From Lentimicrobium saccharophilum (GTDB lineage Bacteria; Bacteroidota; Bacteroidia; Bacteroidales; Lentimicrobiaceae), in assembly GCF_001192835.1 (NCBI RefSeq), contig NZ_DF968182.1:194349-258348 (forward strand): DNA of 64,000 nucleotides, in the 5' to 3' direction. Below, one piece after another: positions 18,852-27,265 of this stretch (its first letter is position 1; each line of letters begins with the position of its first letter). A program made the position numbers and the translations under genes. The notes below the pieces were generated by a model, which did no database searches, had not been told where the DNA came from, and saw only the letters and a program-made list of their open reading frames with translations.

Positions 18852-19265
18852 TCATTTAACCTCAGGAAGGAATAAATTCCTCACTCCTAAACCACCCCTC
18901 AAAGCAAATATTATGTAACTTATTGTCAGCAATCCGTCGATGATTCCGGTGAACCAGAATGTATCGGGGAAACCCGGAACAAAAACCATATATGAGTAGA
19001 GCAGCAGAATATAGAAAGCCCTTCCGGTAATCAGACACCCTACATTCAGGGCATAGCGCCGGATGTTCAATGCCGACATAAACTGCAGGTAGGCAAAGCA
19101 GAGAAAGAAAGATCCCAGAAATATCGCATAAAAAGGGTCCATTGGCGGATTGTCGATGTTACGCCCTGAACCGATCGCGAAAATGTAAAGAATTCCTGCA
19201 ATGGTATCCCATACACCTCCCAGGGCAAATACCGCTGACAATGGTTTGAGTTTATCAGTATTCAT
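18852..19265 (-). CDS. Four-helix integral membrane protein, unknown
   Basis: 137 residues with about four hydrophobic helices (around 10-32, 44-65, 78-98 and 102-122) and no recognised domain. It starts 13 bases after the stop of the gluzincin-like gene, so the two are probably co-transcribed. It could be a DoxX-like or small multi-pass protein; no functional residues stand out. Confidence 0.65.
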   Translation of the reverse strand: MNTDKLKPLSAVFALGGVWDTIAGILYIFAIGSGRNIDNPPMDPFYAIFLGSFFLCFAYLQFMSALNIRRYALNVGCLITGRAFYILLLYSYMVFVPGFPDTFWFTGIIDGLLTISYIIFALRGGLGVRNLFLPEVK

Positions 19266-19278
19266 GGTTGTGCCTGAT

Positions 19279-20544
19279 TTATTCTGAAACTATATTGGTT
19301 TTCACCTCTTCGATCAGTTTCTCCCAGGTATAACCGTATTCCTGAATAAATTCATCCATACAATGCCCGGCATACGCTCTCTTAAAAGCTTCAGGGCCGG
19401 TAATCCGGATAAGCGCATGAATAAAAATTCCGGATATGCTGTAATTTTCCATTGCCCTGAAAAACTCAACCGGTTCACCGGTAATCAATGCAGGAGTCAG
19501 GTATTGATGGTGGGTTCTGAAAACTTCAAAATCGTGCTGATAAGTTTCGGGACTGAAATAATAATCGGTAGCCTGACGGAACCCCTCATCGAAAAAGGCT
19601 GACGGCGCCTTTCCGATCGTTGCACCAATAATGGTATGTCCTGCTTCATGCCGGCAGATGGTCATACTCAGGCCCGTAACGTGATTTATGTTTCCGGTTG
19701 ATTTTCCATACACGGTTTGCCAGAGCGGAGCGGCAATGAAATACTGTAATTCTTCCCGGGTGTTGTAAAAGTAAGTTACAAAGCGGGGAACATCCGCCGG
19801 TTCAACGGACAGGTATTGGCACATGCCATCCACATACCGGTCAAATTCAGGCAGAGCGCTGCCAAGTCCCGTTGTATCGGTGATTGAAGCGGCAACATAG
19901 AAATCGGCATATTTTGTCCGGATCAGTTTGCCGAAATAGCTTTTCCTGAGATCATCCAAATTGTTCATCTGTTCAGTTTTCCCCCTTCCGGGATGAAAAC
20001 CGCTATAAATGATCCGGTCTCCCCTGAGTATGTAAAACTGATAGGCACTGGTCAGGTAACCAAGGTAGGAAAGCGGCGCATCTTCACCGTTCCGGCAGAT
20101 ATAGAGCCGGTCGGCATTGTGGCTGATGTAATAAAAACCATCTCCGGGTTCGCAGAATTGCTCCCCTTTGTAAGAGAATCCGTATTTCAGGGGTGTTACC
20201 GGAAGGTCAGCCGCGGAAATATGCCTGAAAGCATGTACCGGTCCGCTGAAAAGCAGGTGTTTACCTGAATCCGTTGTGCTCAGTTGCGTTTCATGCCGGA
20301 ATTCATAAAATGGCTTCTCTTTCCAGAAAACAAAATCTCTGATCAATGTTGCATCTTCATGATTTAAATCATATCCATCCGGTAAAACGACCACTACCGT
20401 ATCGGTATCATAGAATTTTTGCATCAGTTTTACGCTGTCATCCATTGCAATGAAACCGGCTGGTTGTGAGAACCCGGCACTGATGAAAATACCATTCAGC
20501 AAAAGGTTCATGACAATGCAAAATGATTTAACGGTTTTTGCCAT
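19279..20544 (-). CDS. Secreted gluzincin-like (peptidase MA) protein with unique N-terminal domain
   Basis: 421 residues. After a signal peptide (about 1-26) comes an N-terminal domain (about 28-200) homologous to the next gene upstream (shared GF(I/V)xMD, FVFWK(E/Q)KP, LY(I/T)CRNGE(D/N)(A/T)PLSY, YxxxAYQxYI). The C-terminal domain carries HEAGH (His299, His303) and Glu320 in FFDEGFRQ, the HExxH-x16-E spacing of gluzincin zinc peptidases. It resembles peptidase-MA-type proteins. No prodomain is evident. The role of the N-terminal domain, shared as a stand-alone protein next door, is unknown. Confidence 0.75.
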   Translation of the reverse strand: MAKTVKSFCIVMNLLLNGIFISAGFSQPAGFIAMDDSVKLMQKFYDTDTVVVVLPDGYDLNHEDATLIRDFVFWKEKPFYEFRHETQLSTTDSGKHLLFSGPVHAFRHISAADLPVTPLKYGFSYKGEQFCEPGDGFYYISHNADRLYICRNGEDAPLSYLGYLTSAYQFYILRGDRIIYSGFHPGRGKTEQMNNLDDLRKSYFGKLIRTKYADFYVAASITDTTGLGSALPEFDRYVDGMCQYLSVEPADVPRFVTYFYNTREELQYFIAAPLWQTVYGKSTGNINHVTGLSMTICRHEAGHTIIGATIGKAPSAFFDEGFRQATDYYFSPETYQHDFEVFRTHHQYLTPALITGEPVEFFRAMENYSISGIFIHALIRITGPEAFKRAYAGHCMDEFIQEYGYTWEKLIEEVKTNIVSE

Positions 20545-20609
20545 TTTTGTAACGTTTAAACAGTATTGGGATTCAAGAATTTAACTAATGCAACTGTTGT
20601 CTGTCAGAT

Positions 20610-21254
20610 CTAGTCTGTCTGGTTCTTTGGGTTCTGCGATGCGATACGGCCGGTATGAAACCATACCATTGAGGCGATGCGGTGTTCCGTTTCCTGAGGC
20701 AGCGCCGGCACAACAATTCGCTCCCCGCTGAAAATATAAAGCTGATAGGCGCCAGCCATATATCGCGTATAAGACAAAGGGGTGTTCTCGCCATTCCGGC
20801 AGGTATAAAGTCTGTTTCCGGAGGAATTCATAAAGTAGAAAGCGTCCTCCGGCTGAGTGAAACCGGTTCCCCCGAAAGTGAAGCCTTTTTCGCTGACAGC
20901 GAAAGGAGTACCTGAAAAGTGAGCGCCGGAAAACCTGCAGCAGGGCCCGAAAAAGTGGAGGTTAAACCTGAGATCGGAATCGTTCAGCTCAGATTCGCAT
21001 TTAACAATGTACTCAGGCTTTTGCTTCCAGAAGACGAAATTCCTGATTTCATTCATATCGTTTTCGCTGATCCGGTAATGATCAGGAATAACCAGTATAA
21101 TGGTATCTGAATCATAAAAGCTGATCATCTGCCGGATATTTTTATCCATTGTGACAAATCCGTCAGGATTATTCGTGGCTTTTGAGGATAAGCTGAGCAG
21201 CAATAGCATGCCGGAAGCCAGGAAGAGCGGTCTGATAAATCTTTTCATTTTCAT
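20610..21254 (-). CDS. Truncated tandem paralogue lacking the peptidase domain
   Basis: 214 residues from the preferred ATG at 21254 (MKMKRFIRPLF; a second ATG at 21248). Signal peptide, then a region collinear with residues 31-205 of the neighbouring gluzincin-like protein, including GFVTMD, FYDSDTIILVIPDHY, RNFVFWKQKP, LYTCRNGENTPLSY and AYQLYIFSGERIV. It stops about where the paralogue's peptidase region begins, ending SQNPKNQTD. Only 65 bases separate the two genes. A longer frame upstream of 21254 crosses a promoter-like TAGTTTTG box and is not used. It could act as a regulator or decoy of its neighbour, or be a degraded copy. Confidence 0.72.
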   Translation of the reverse strand: MKMKRFIRPLFLASGMLLLLSLSSKATNNPDGFVTMDKNIRQMISFYDSDTIILVIPDHYRISENDMNEIRNFVFWKQKPEYIVKCESELNDSDLRFNLHFFGPCCRFSGAHFSGTPFAVSEKGFTFGGTGFTQPEDAFYFMNSSGNRLYTCRNGENTPLSYTRYMAGAYQLYIFSGERIVVPALPQETEHRIASMVWFHTGRIASQNPKNQTD

Positions 21255-21284
21255 TTCTTTAATAGATTTGTAATTCGTTGGATA

Positions 21285-21292
21285 CAAAACTA
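21285..21292 (-). promoter_or_regulatory. Candidate -7 box of the paralogue-gluzincin gene cluster (TAGTTTTG)
   Basis: TAnnTTTG match on the minus strand 31 bases before the ATG at 21254. The four genes downstream (20610 to 17859) run in the same direction. Confidence 0.45.
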
Positions 21293-21540
21293 CTGCATGA
21301 TTTGCGGGCCATAAACCGAAATATGCTGAACCTGCAGAAAAGGCAGGTGAAGGGGGATATGATGGTGATGAACGTATCCGGGCATTCCTGTGTTTCTCCG
21401 TAATTTTCAGCAAAGTATGATATTTAAAATGAAGCTGTTAATAAGAGGAGCAGTTTTCCCCATTGATTAATCCGGGTTTAAATGGCATATCACCCGCTTC
21501 CTGCCATAGGATCAGCTGAAATGCCCCGTCAGGAGTTTTA

Positions 21541-21578
21541 AACAAAAGCCCCCGGTAAGGCTGACCTGTCCGGGGGCT
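21541..21578 (-). terminator. Rho-independent terminator of the PQQ-propeller/aminotransferase operon
   Basis: Perfect 9-bp stem AGCCCCCGG / CCGGGGGCT (21547-21555 with 21570-21578), 14-base loop, followed on the minus strand by TTTTGTT. It is 31 bases past the stop at 21609. Confidence 0.82.
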
Positions 21579-21608
21579 GTGTTTTAGTGAATGGGATTCT
21601 CAACGGGA

Positions 21609-22793
21609 TTATCTGGCTTCAACGGCATAAAGATTTCCGTCGGAACTTCCGAAATAGAGCACACCGGCATCAGCAACAGGGGTGGAAAGAATGGCCCCGA
21701 GCGTGTGGATAATTCTTTCAGATTCCATATAATCCCTGCCATATAATTCGAAGTTGCTTCTGAAACTGCCGTCATCATTGAATACCTTCTGATAATTATC
21801 CTTACAGCCCTGTGTGAGAAATTCGGATACCGGGGTGCCTGTAAGCGGATCTACCCCTCTCAGCTTTCCGTCGAAACAACCGAAGTAAACCACATCATTG
21901 TAAACAAGTGCGGAGCCATACACCCGCATGGGCAGCCGGATTTTCCAGATTACCTCACCGTCTGATTTTCTGAGGCAATAGAAGGAATGTGTATCCGAGG
22001 TGCCGAAGTAAATATGCTCCCCGTACATTACCGGGGTTGCAACCACCCAGCTTCCCCGTTCTTTCATGTTCCATTTGCCCCTTCCTGTTTTTGTGTTCAG
22101 GGCATAGACGTTGAAGTCGCGGCTGCCGAAATATACGGTTTCCCCGCCGATGGTTCCCCCTTTCTGAACTTCACCATTGGGGAAATAGAGGTCACCTACG
22201 GTTTTGAATTGCCATAATAAGCTGCCATCAGTGGCGTTCAAGGCATAAAAATTGCCGGCAAAATCACCGAACATCACCGCACCTTTTTCAATAACCGGGC
22301 TTGCATGGATCATCCCCCCGGCCCTGAATTTCCACTTCAGTTTACCTGTTCCGGCTTCCAGGGCATAAAGGCAACTGTCACTGCTTCCCCGGAATACCAA
22401 TCCTCCGGAAACGACGGGAGAGGAGAGGTAATAATCCCACAGATCGAGCATTTTCTCTTTTCCGGTGGCTGACTTCCAGTTCAGCCTGCCCGTGTTCACG
22501 TCCAGTGAATAAAGATAACCGTCGGCACTTGCAAAAAGTACGGCGGAATTACAGATAGCCGCATCGCAATGCACAGCCCCGCCGGTTTTAAAGCGCCATA
22601 CCTCATTGCCAACAGACTTATTCAGGGCATAAAAGCAGCTGTCGCCGCTGCCGAACAGGATCAGGTCACCCGCGATCAAAGGCGAACTGTAAATTCTGCC
22701 CCCGGTTTTAAAATGCCATTTTTGCGCTGTTTGGCCGGCTGCTGATGTAACGGAGAGTGTAATTAATAATGTAAACAGGATTATTTTTTTCAT
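21609..22793 (-). CDS. Exported PQQ-like beta-propeller repeat protein
   Basis: 394 residues with a signal peptide (cleaved near SAAGQ) followed by about eight PQQ/BamB-type repeats with the pattern GxxY(A/S)LDxxTGxxxWxF (FYALNKSVGNEVWRF, LYSLDVNTGRLNW, LYALEAGTGKLKW, FYALNATDGSLLW, VYALNTKTGRGKW). Such propellers act as scaffolds or in quinoprotein dehydrogenases; the PQQ-binding residues are not identifiable. Its ATG overlaps the stop codon of the class III aminotransferase gene (22790-22793), implying translational coupling of a cytosolic enzyme and an exported propeller. Confidence 0.83.
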   Translation of the reverse strand: MKKIILFTLLITLSVTSAAGQTAQKWHFKTGGRIYSSPLIAGDLILFGSGDSCFYALNKSVGNEVWRFKTGGAVHCDAAICNSAVLFASADGYLYSLDVNTGRLNWKSATGKEKMLDLWDYYLSSPVVSGGLVFRGSSDSCLYALEAGTGKLKWKFRAGGMIHASPVIEKGAVMFGDFAGNFYALNATDGSLLWQFKTVGDLYFPNGEVQKGGTIGGETVYFGSRDFNVYALNTKTGRGKWNMKERGSWVVATPVMYGEHIYFGTSDTHSFYCLRKSDGEVIWKIRLPMRVYGSALVYNDVVYFGCFDGKLRGVDPLTGTPVSEFLTQGCKDNYQKVFNDDGSFRSNFELYGRDYMESERIIHTLGAILSTPVADAGVLYFGSSDGNLYAVEAR

Positions 22794-24013
22794 GCCTGTA
22801 TTTTATCTGTTTGTTTGTACATAATATCCTGGGGTGATGCTTCACCGCCTGTTCCGGAGAGAATCTCCCGCAACGCGGTCACAAAATGGTCGATGGTCGC
22901 CTTTTCTATGGTGAGGGCGGGATCCAGGCGCAGGACTTCGGCATTTGGCCGGCGGCCTGTGATAAATCCTCTTTTCAGCAGTTCACTGTTGATAATGTCT
23001 GTACTGTGTTTGAACTCAATGGCCAGCATCAGTCCCCGGCCACGCACGTCGCTGATAAGCGGCATCTCCTCCTTTAGTCCCCGGAGGCACTCCAGAAGGT
23101 ATTCGCCCTTGAATGCGGCGCCCCAGATCAGATCGCTTTCCTGAATGATATCGATAACCTCTCCGGCAACAACGGCTCCAAGCGGGTCGTTCTGGTGTGA
23201 CTGTGAATAATGAAAACTGCCGGATGCAAGCTCCTTCATAATTCTCTCGGAAACGGCTACCGCGCTTACCGGGTAGCCATTGCCCAGACCTTTGCCCATG
23301 GCTATGATATCGGGCTGTATGTTGTAATGCTGGTATCCGAACCATTTCCCGGTACGCCCGATACCTGTGGTGACTTCATTCGAGATGACGATGCCGCCGT
23401 TAGCCTGAACGATGCCTGCAATTTTTTCAACAAGGCTCTGCTCCGGGAAACGAACCAGCCCCATGGAGCTGCCCGGTTCAAGGATAAAAATCCCGATATT
23501 CTCAAAGGGGATCTCCTCAAACCTGCTGCAATCACCTGAGCAACCATTTCCGGTTTTGCTGCACGAGCAATCAAACCTGTCGTAAACAAACCAGTTTCTG
23601 CTGTCTTTGAGCGCCGCATCTCCGTAAGTGCCGAAATAAGCATCTGTATAAGACAGGGCCAATGGCTTCCGGCTCAGCGCCCGTGCGATGCGCATCCCGT
23701 ATTCCACCGCTTCGCTTCCCGAAGACAGGAATTCACAGCCACCATCAGGCATATTGGTAATGCTCAGAATCTTCTCAGCCGTTTCAGCAACTGCCGGATG
23801 GCAGTAACAAAATCCGGTATGGCTGATCCTGTTGATCTGTTCAGTGATGACGGTATTGATGCGTTTGTTGTTGTGACCCAGACAGGTACACCATACGCCG
23901 GATTCCAGGTCAATCATCCGCTGACCGTTCCGGTCGTACACGTAACAATTGTCGGCATCGACAATGTCGTTGTATCTCAGCATGTGTCCCGTTGACCAGA
24001 TGATATTTTTCAT
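22790..24013 (-). CDS. PLP-dependent class III aminotransferase with Cys-rich insert
   Basis: 407 residues from ATG 24013 (MKNIIWSTGHMLRY), the point where class III family similarity begins; an ATG at 24058 adds 15 residues and would sit just after a TAGCTTTG box, so it remains possible. Motifs: FLSSGSEAVE (PLP phosphate), ISNEVTTGIGRTG with the cofactor acid replaced within the EVxTG variant, and MGKGLGNGYPVSA with the PLP lysine. The amino donor and acceptor are not predictable. A short insert near 23531-23575 encodes CxC-x6-CxxxC (DCSCSK and GCSGDC), unusual for the family and possibly metal-binding. Confidence 0.85.
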   Translation of the reverse strand: MKNIIWSTGHMLRYNDIVDADNCYVYDRNGQRMIDLESGVWCTCLGHNNKRINTVITEQINRISHTGFCYCHPAVAETAEKILSITNMPDGGCEFLSSGSEAVEYGMRIARALSRKPLALSYTDAYFGTYGDAALKDSRNWFVYDRFDCSCSKTGNGCSGDCSRFEEIPFENIGIFILEPGSSMGLVRFPEQSLVEKIAGIVQANGGIVISNEVTTGIGRTGKWFGYQHYNIQPDIIAMGKGLGNGYPVSAVAVSERIMKELASGSFHYSQSHQNDPLGAVVAGEVIDIIQESDLIWGAAFKGEYLLECLRGLKEEMPLISDVRGRGLMLAIEFKHSTDIINSELLKRGFITGRRPNAEVLRLDPALTIEKATIDHFVTALREILSGTGGEASPQDIMYKQTDKIQA

Positions 24014-24077
24014 AAAATACTTGGAGAACTTTGGTTGATCAATAAAAAGCAGCATCACTTCCCGTGGGCTGAAGCGG

Positions 24078-24085
24078 CAAAGCTA
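24078..24085 (-). promoter_or_regulatory. Candidate -7 box of the aminotransferase operon (TAGCTTTG)
   Basis: TAnnTTTG match on the minus strand, 20 bases before the upstream ATG (24058) and 65 before the preferred one (24013). Confidence 0.45.
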
Positions 24086-24248
24086 AGCTGCCTTTATCCG
24101 GAATTGTAATTTATTACCATGAAACGTTTCGGGGTGCTGATGAAAGGGGATTTTTCATTTGTGAACTGTGACGGCCTGGAAACCGGTTTCTTTAGCAGAA
24201 TTGTGCTTTCACAGGTATGTTATATTGCCGGAATATGTCCACAAGTAT

Positions 24249-24947
24249 TCAGAGTCCGGCAATTCTTGCTTCAACCCATGCCTTGTCCATTTTCAGCAAC
24301 CGGTTTTTTTTGAGATTTTCTTTTACAATATGGCGGATATGGGGGTTATCCATCCCGGCAAGTTGCTCAAATATCTTTTTTCCCGCGATGGGATGGTGAA
24401 CGATGGCGACACTCCAGCCGTATCCCAGGGCTTGCCGGAGTGTTTTGGCTGCATCGCTGATTTTTCCGGGGGAAGCACTGAATCCGAGGGTAATATCCCA
24501 TAAGATCTGGAGCACTTCGTTTACAGTTTCTTTGTCAATGAGCAGTCTGGGTTCACACAGGCCGGCGACCACGGCGCGTTTTTCAAGTTCATTTCCATCA
24601 AGCCAGGATTTGAGGTGCAGGATAAGCAAATCCATGTTTCCGGCACCGGTCTCCTGAATCCCCATAGCCACGGCCTCGCGGATACGCCAGCTGCCGTGAG
24701 AGGCAAAGCGCCGCAAAAAAGCAAGACATCCGGGCAGGTTTTGCCTGTTAAGCACAGCGTAACCCACAAGTCCGCACATAACTACAAACTCTTCCGGTGA
24801 ATTTCTCAGATCATCCCTGAGGTAACTCATGCATTCGGATATTTCCATGGCATTGGCCGAATGCGCGAAAGAATACATGAGTTCCAGATTGCCTCTGGGA
24901 CCGGGAAGATTCGAGTTTTTCAGCAGGTTTTCAATGGAGGCGGTCAT
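24249..24947 (-). CDS. HEAT-like/DNA-alkylation-repeat-like protein
   Basis: 232 residues, almost entirely alpha-helical, with repeated helix pairs of HEAT type (LPGCLAFLRRFASHGSWRIREAVAMGIQ, EKRAVVAGLCEPRLL, HIRHIVKENLKKNRLL). The motif WRxREAVAMG is typical of DNA alkylation-repeat/HEAT proteins in Bacteroidota. It has no signal peptide, so it is cytosolic. It starts 28 bases after the LytTR response-regulator gene and probably belongs to the same transcript. Function unknown: DNA repair accessory or protein-interaction scaffold are both possible. Confidence 0.65.
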   Translation of the reverse strand: MTASIENLLKNSNLPGPRGNLELMYSFAHSANAMEISECMSYLRDDLRNSPEEFVVMCGLVGYAVLNRQNLPGCLAFLRRFASHGSWRIREAVAMGIQETGAGNMDLLILHLKSWLDGNELEKRAVVAGLCEPRLLIDKETVNEVLQILWDITLGFSASPGKISDAAKTLRQALGYGWSVAIVHHPIAGKKIFEQLAGMDNPHIRHIVKENLKKNRLLKMDKAWVEARIAGL

Positions 24948-24974
24948 AATGGTTCGGTTAAATACCCGGAATGA

Positions 24975-25730
24975 TCAGGAATTAAGCCATTTTTTGAAGG
25001 CGGCGGCGCGGTCCACGCTCACAATGGCATCATATTCTTCGTCGGCTTTGGGCTTGAGTTCCAGTTTGACGCGTCCGCGGGAATAGGCAACCATGTTTGA
25101 AATGGCGTCCATATTTACAATATACTTCCGGTTTATCCTGAAAAACTTTTCGGGGTTCAGCAGGGTTTCCAGGCGGTCGAGGGCATAATCCACAGGATAG
25201 GAGATTCCCTGCAGGGTCTTCAGATACACCCCTTTTTCAAGTACATAGAAGTACGCGATCTCCGAAATTTCAATTTTTCTGATCCTTTCCCCGATCTGGA
25301 TAAGGAAGCGTTTTTTATAATCCGGTTTTCTTCCCTGTATGTTGGCCATCAGCAAATCGAAATCGATACTGAAAGCCGACCGCAGCGAATGATATTTTCT
25401 GAGGCTCTCTGCCAGGTCGCTTTTTCTGATGGGTTTGAGCAGGTATGCAATGCTGTTTAGCTGAAAGGCCTTGATGGCATACTGGTCGTAGGCGGTGGTG
25501 AAAATCACCGGGATATTCACGGGGATTTGTTCAAAGATGGTGAAACTGATGCCATCCGAAAGTTGTATATCGAGGAAAATCAGATCGGCCGTGTGATCCA
25601 TCAGCCATTTTACCGAGTCTTTTATAGAACCTGTTTTCGCAAGTATCCTGATGTCCGGGTCAACCTCCAGGAGCATCTGCTCCAGCTTGTCGGCAGCGAA
25701 ACTTTCATCTTCAACGATCAGTATGTTCAT
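24975..25730 (-). CDS. LytTR-family response regulator
   Basis: 251 residues from the ATG at 25730 (MNILIVEDES). Receiver domain (1-120) with acidic pocket Glu7/Asp8, phospho-acceptor Asp54 (LIFLDIQLSDG), and the TTAYDQYA and LLKPI motifs; C-terminal LytTR DNA-binding domain (about 145-250: IAYFYVLEKGVYLKT, FFRINRKYIVN). A longer frame to 25781 lacks receiver similarity. The start overlaps the kinase gene by 20 bp, implying coupled translation. It should bind direct-repeat operators as other AlgR/LytR regulators do. Confidence 0.93.
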   Translation of the reverse strand: MNILIVEDESFAADKLEQMLLEVDPDIRILAKTGSIKDSVKWLMDHTADLIFLDIQLSDGISFTIFEQIPVNIPVIFTTAYDQYAIKAFQLNSIAYLLKPIRKSDLAESLRKYHSLRSAFSIDFDLLMANIQGRKPDYKKRFLIQIGERIRKIEISEIAYFYVLEKGVYLKTLQGISYPVDYALDRLETLLNPEKFFRINRKYIVNMDAISNMVAYSRGRVKLELKPKADEEYDAIVSVDRAAAFKKWLNS

Positions 25731-26796
25731 CACTTTCGGGATTAATAAGGGGAATGCGTGCAATATAATGGCCGGTCTCAATTTTGAACGAGGGTTCCTC
25801 TCCGGTAATCAGGGCATAACGCTTCACCAGATTTTTCAGCCCCAGGCCGGTTGAGGCTGCCGAGGAAATTTTCGGCTGCAGGTTGTTTTTTACCACCAGG
25901 TTGTATCCATCGCTGTAAACCTCGATCCTGAGCGGCTTTGACTCGTTTACGATGTTGTGTTTGATGGCATTTTCGAGCAACACCTGCAGCGAGAGTGGTG
26001 GAAGTACGCAATTCAGCAATGCGGCGGGAACATCTACAGAGAAACCCAGGTTCCGGCCATACCTGATCTGCTGAAGGAAAAGATAGGAATGCATAAAATC
26101 CAGTTCCCTTCCCAGGGTGGTCACCGGCTGTTCAATAGTTTCGAGCACGTAGCGGTAAACCTGTGAAAATTCGTCGATAAACTGCTGGGCTTTCACCGTA
26201 TCCCGGTTAATCAGCCCCGAGAGTACGTTCAGACTGTTGAACATGAAGTGCGGGTTGATCTGACTTTTCAGTACTTCAAACCTGATCTGCGAAAGCTCCT
26301 TTTCAAGGGTTTCTGCCTTGAGCGTTGCCTTTTTACTTTCGATGTAGTAGATCCAGCCTTCAAGAACAGCCATCATCAAAAGGTTGGCTACGGCAATAAT
26401 AAGGGCATTGGTGATCAATACGCCTGAAAGATCTTCGGAATAAGGATTTATCCGGTTTGCGGTAAAGGTAACGGCCAGGGCAATAATCACGGCAATCGTA
26501 ACCGCAAATCCCATCTGGAGGAGTATCCGCAGGGCTGTTTGCTTTCCCCAGGGTATACTTTTGTTAAAGTACCTGATGATAAAAAGATCCGGGTAGGCAA
26601 TCAGAAAGGCAGCGGAAAGGCTGAGGATGATCCCCCTGGCCAGTCTGAGAAAGAAATGCAGATAACCCGATAAAACATAATAACCGCTCAGGTGATTGTA
26701 GGTGATAACTGCCAGCTGAACGCCGACGGATAACCCCAGCAATAGCAGAAGCAGGCGCCAGAAGGGGAAATAGCCGTGTATCTGTCTGAAAAACAT
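25711..26796 (-). CDS. LytS-type sensor histidine kinase
   Basis: 361 residues: about four N-terminal membrane helices (about 13-150), then a His_kinase domain with the phospho-acceptor in QINPHFMFNSLNVLSGLI and an ATPase domain (LLENAIKHN, STGLGLKNLVKRY). There is no extracellular sensor domain, so the signal is probably perceived in or near the membrane. It partners the response regulator immediately downstream. The promoter candidate TATATTTG is 20 bases upstream. Confidence 0.93.
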   Translation of the reverse strand: MFFRQIHGYFPFWRLLLLLLGLSVGVQLAVITYNHLSGYYVLSGYLHFFLRLARGIILSLSAAFLIAYPDLFIIRYFNKSIPWGKQTALRILLQMGFAVTIAVIIALAVTFTANRINPYSEDLSGVLITNALIIAVANLLMMAVLEGWIYYIESKKATLKAETLEKELSQIRFEVLKSQINPHFMFNSLNVLSGLINRDTVKAQQFIDEFSQVYRYVLETIEQPVTTLGRELDFMHSYLFLQQIRYGRNLGFSVDVPAALLNCVLPPLSLQVLLENAIKHNIVNESKPLRIEVYSDGYNLVVKNNLQPKISSAASTGLGLKNLVKRYALITGEEPSFKIETGHYIARIPLINPESDEHTDR

Positions 26797-26815
26797 GTCA
26801 GCATGAAATGATTGT

Positions 26816-26823
26816 CAAATATA
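26816..26823 (-). promoter_or_regulatory. Candidate -7 box of the LytS/LytTR/HEAT operon (TATATTTG)
   Basis: TAnnTTTG match on the minus strand ending 20 bases before the kinase ATG at 26796. Confidence 0.55.
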
Positions 26824-26826
26824 GTT

Positions 26827-27207
26827 TCAATTTTGATTGGCCCCCCGGTACTTAAGGTGAAGTTCCAGGTTGCCGTTCCCTTTGGTGCTTTTGTATTTCA
26901 GTTGCCAGAATCCTGTCCGGGCCGGGAATGATTCATTAACCGTTACATGACCGGGTGCTTCAACCGATATTTTATAGATCTCCTCTTTGCCGGGTCCGAG
27001 AAGGATTATTTCAACGCTTCCTTCTGAAACTGAGACGGAACCTTCGAGTTGCACCGATTCAGCCTGACTGGTGACCGCCATCACGGTGTAACCGTTTGAA
27101 TTATCCTGAATGGGACAATGAAAACCGTAGCTGACAGGCTTTTCTTTTTCACAGGAAACTGTCAGCAGCAAAAGCAGGGTAAAGAATGGGATAAGTTGTG
27201 CTTTCAT
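26827..27207 (-). CDS. Small lipoprotein, unknown function
   Basis: 126 residues with a lipoprotein signal (LLLLTVSC, lipid Cys at 19) and a single predicted beta-rich domain with no recognised family (SVQLEGSVSVSEGSVEIILL, GFWQLKYKSTKGNGNLELHLKY). It follows the beta-barrel gene by 58 bases in the same direction, so the pair may form an envelope unit. Confidence 0.68.
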   Translation of the reverse strand: MKAQLIPFFTLLLLLTVSCEKEKPVSYGFHCPIQDNSNGYTVMAVTSQAESVQLEGSVSVSEGSVEIILLGPGKEEIYKISVEAPGHVTVNESFPARTGFWQLKYKSTKGNGNLELHLKYRGANQN

Positions 27208-27265
27208 TTTTTCATTTGCGTTAAGTAACCGGGCGGGCCATTGCTGACCCGCCGGTTTCAGGGTT

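Larger units (their letters stand above)
21255..21608. other. Intergenic region with promoter box and terminator
   Basis: 354 bases between minus-strand genes. Contents: the TAGTTTTG box at 21285-21292 and the terminator of the PQQ-propeller gene at 21541-21578. The middle part has no evident gene or repeat. Confidence 0.6.

Noticed and set aside
21255-21413. 54-residue N-terminal extension of the truncated paralogue
   Set aside because: It lacks signal-peptide character and contains the candidate promoter; the ATG at 21254 begins a normal signal peptide.
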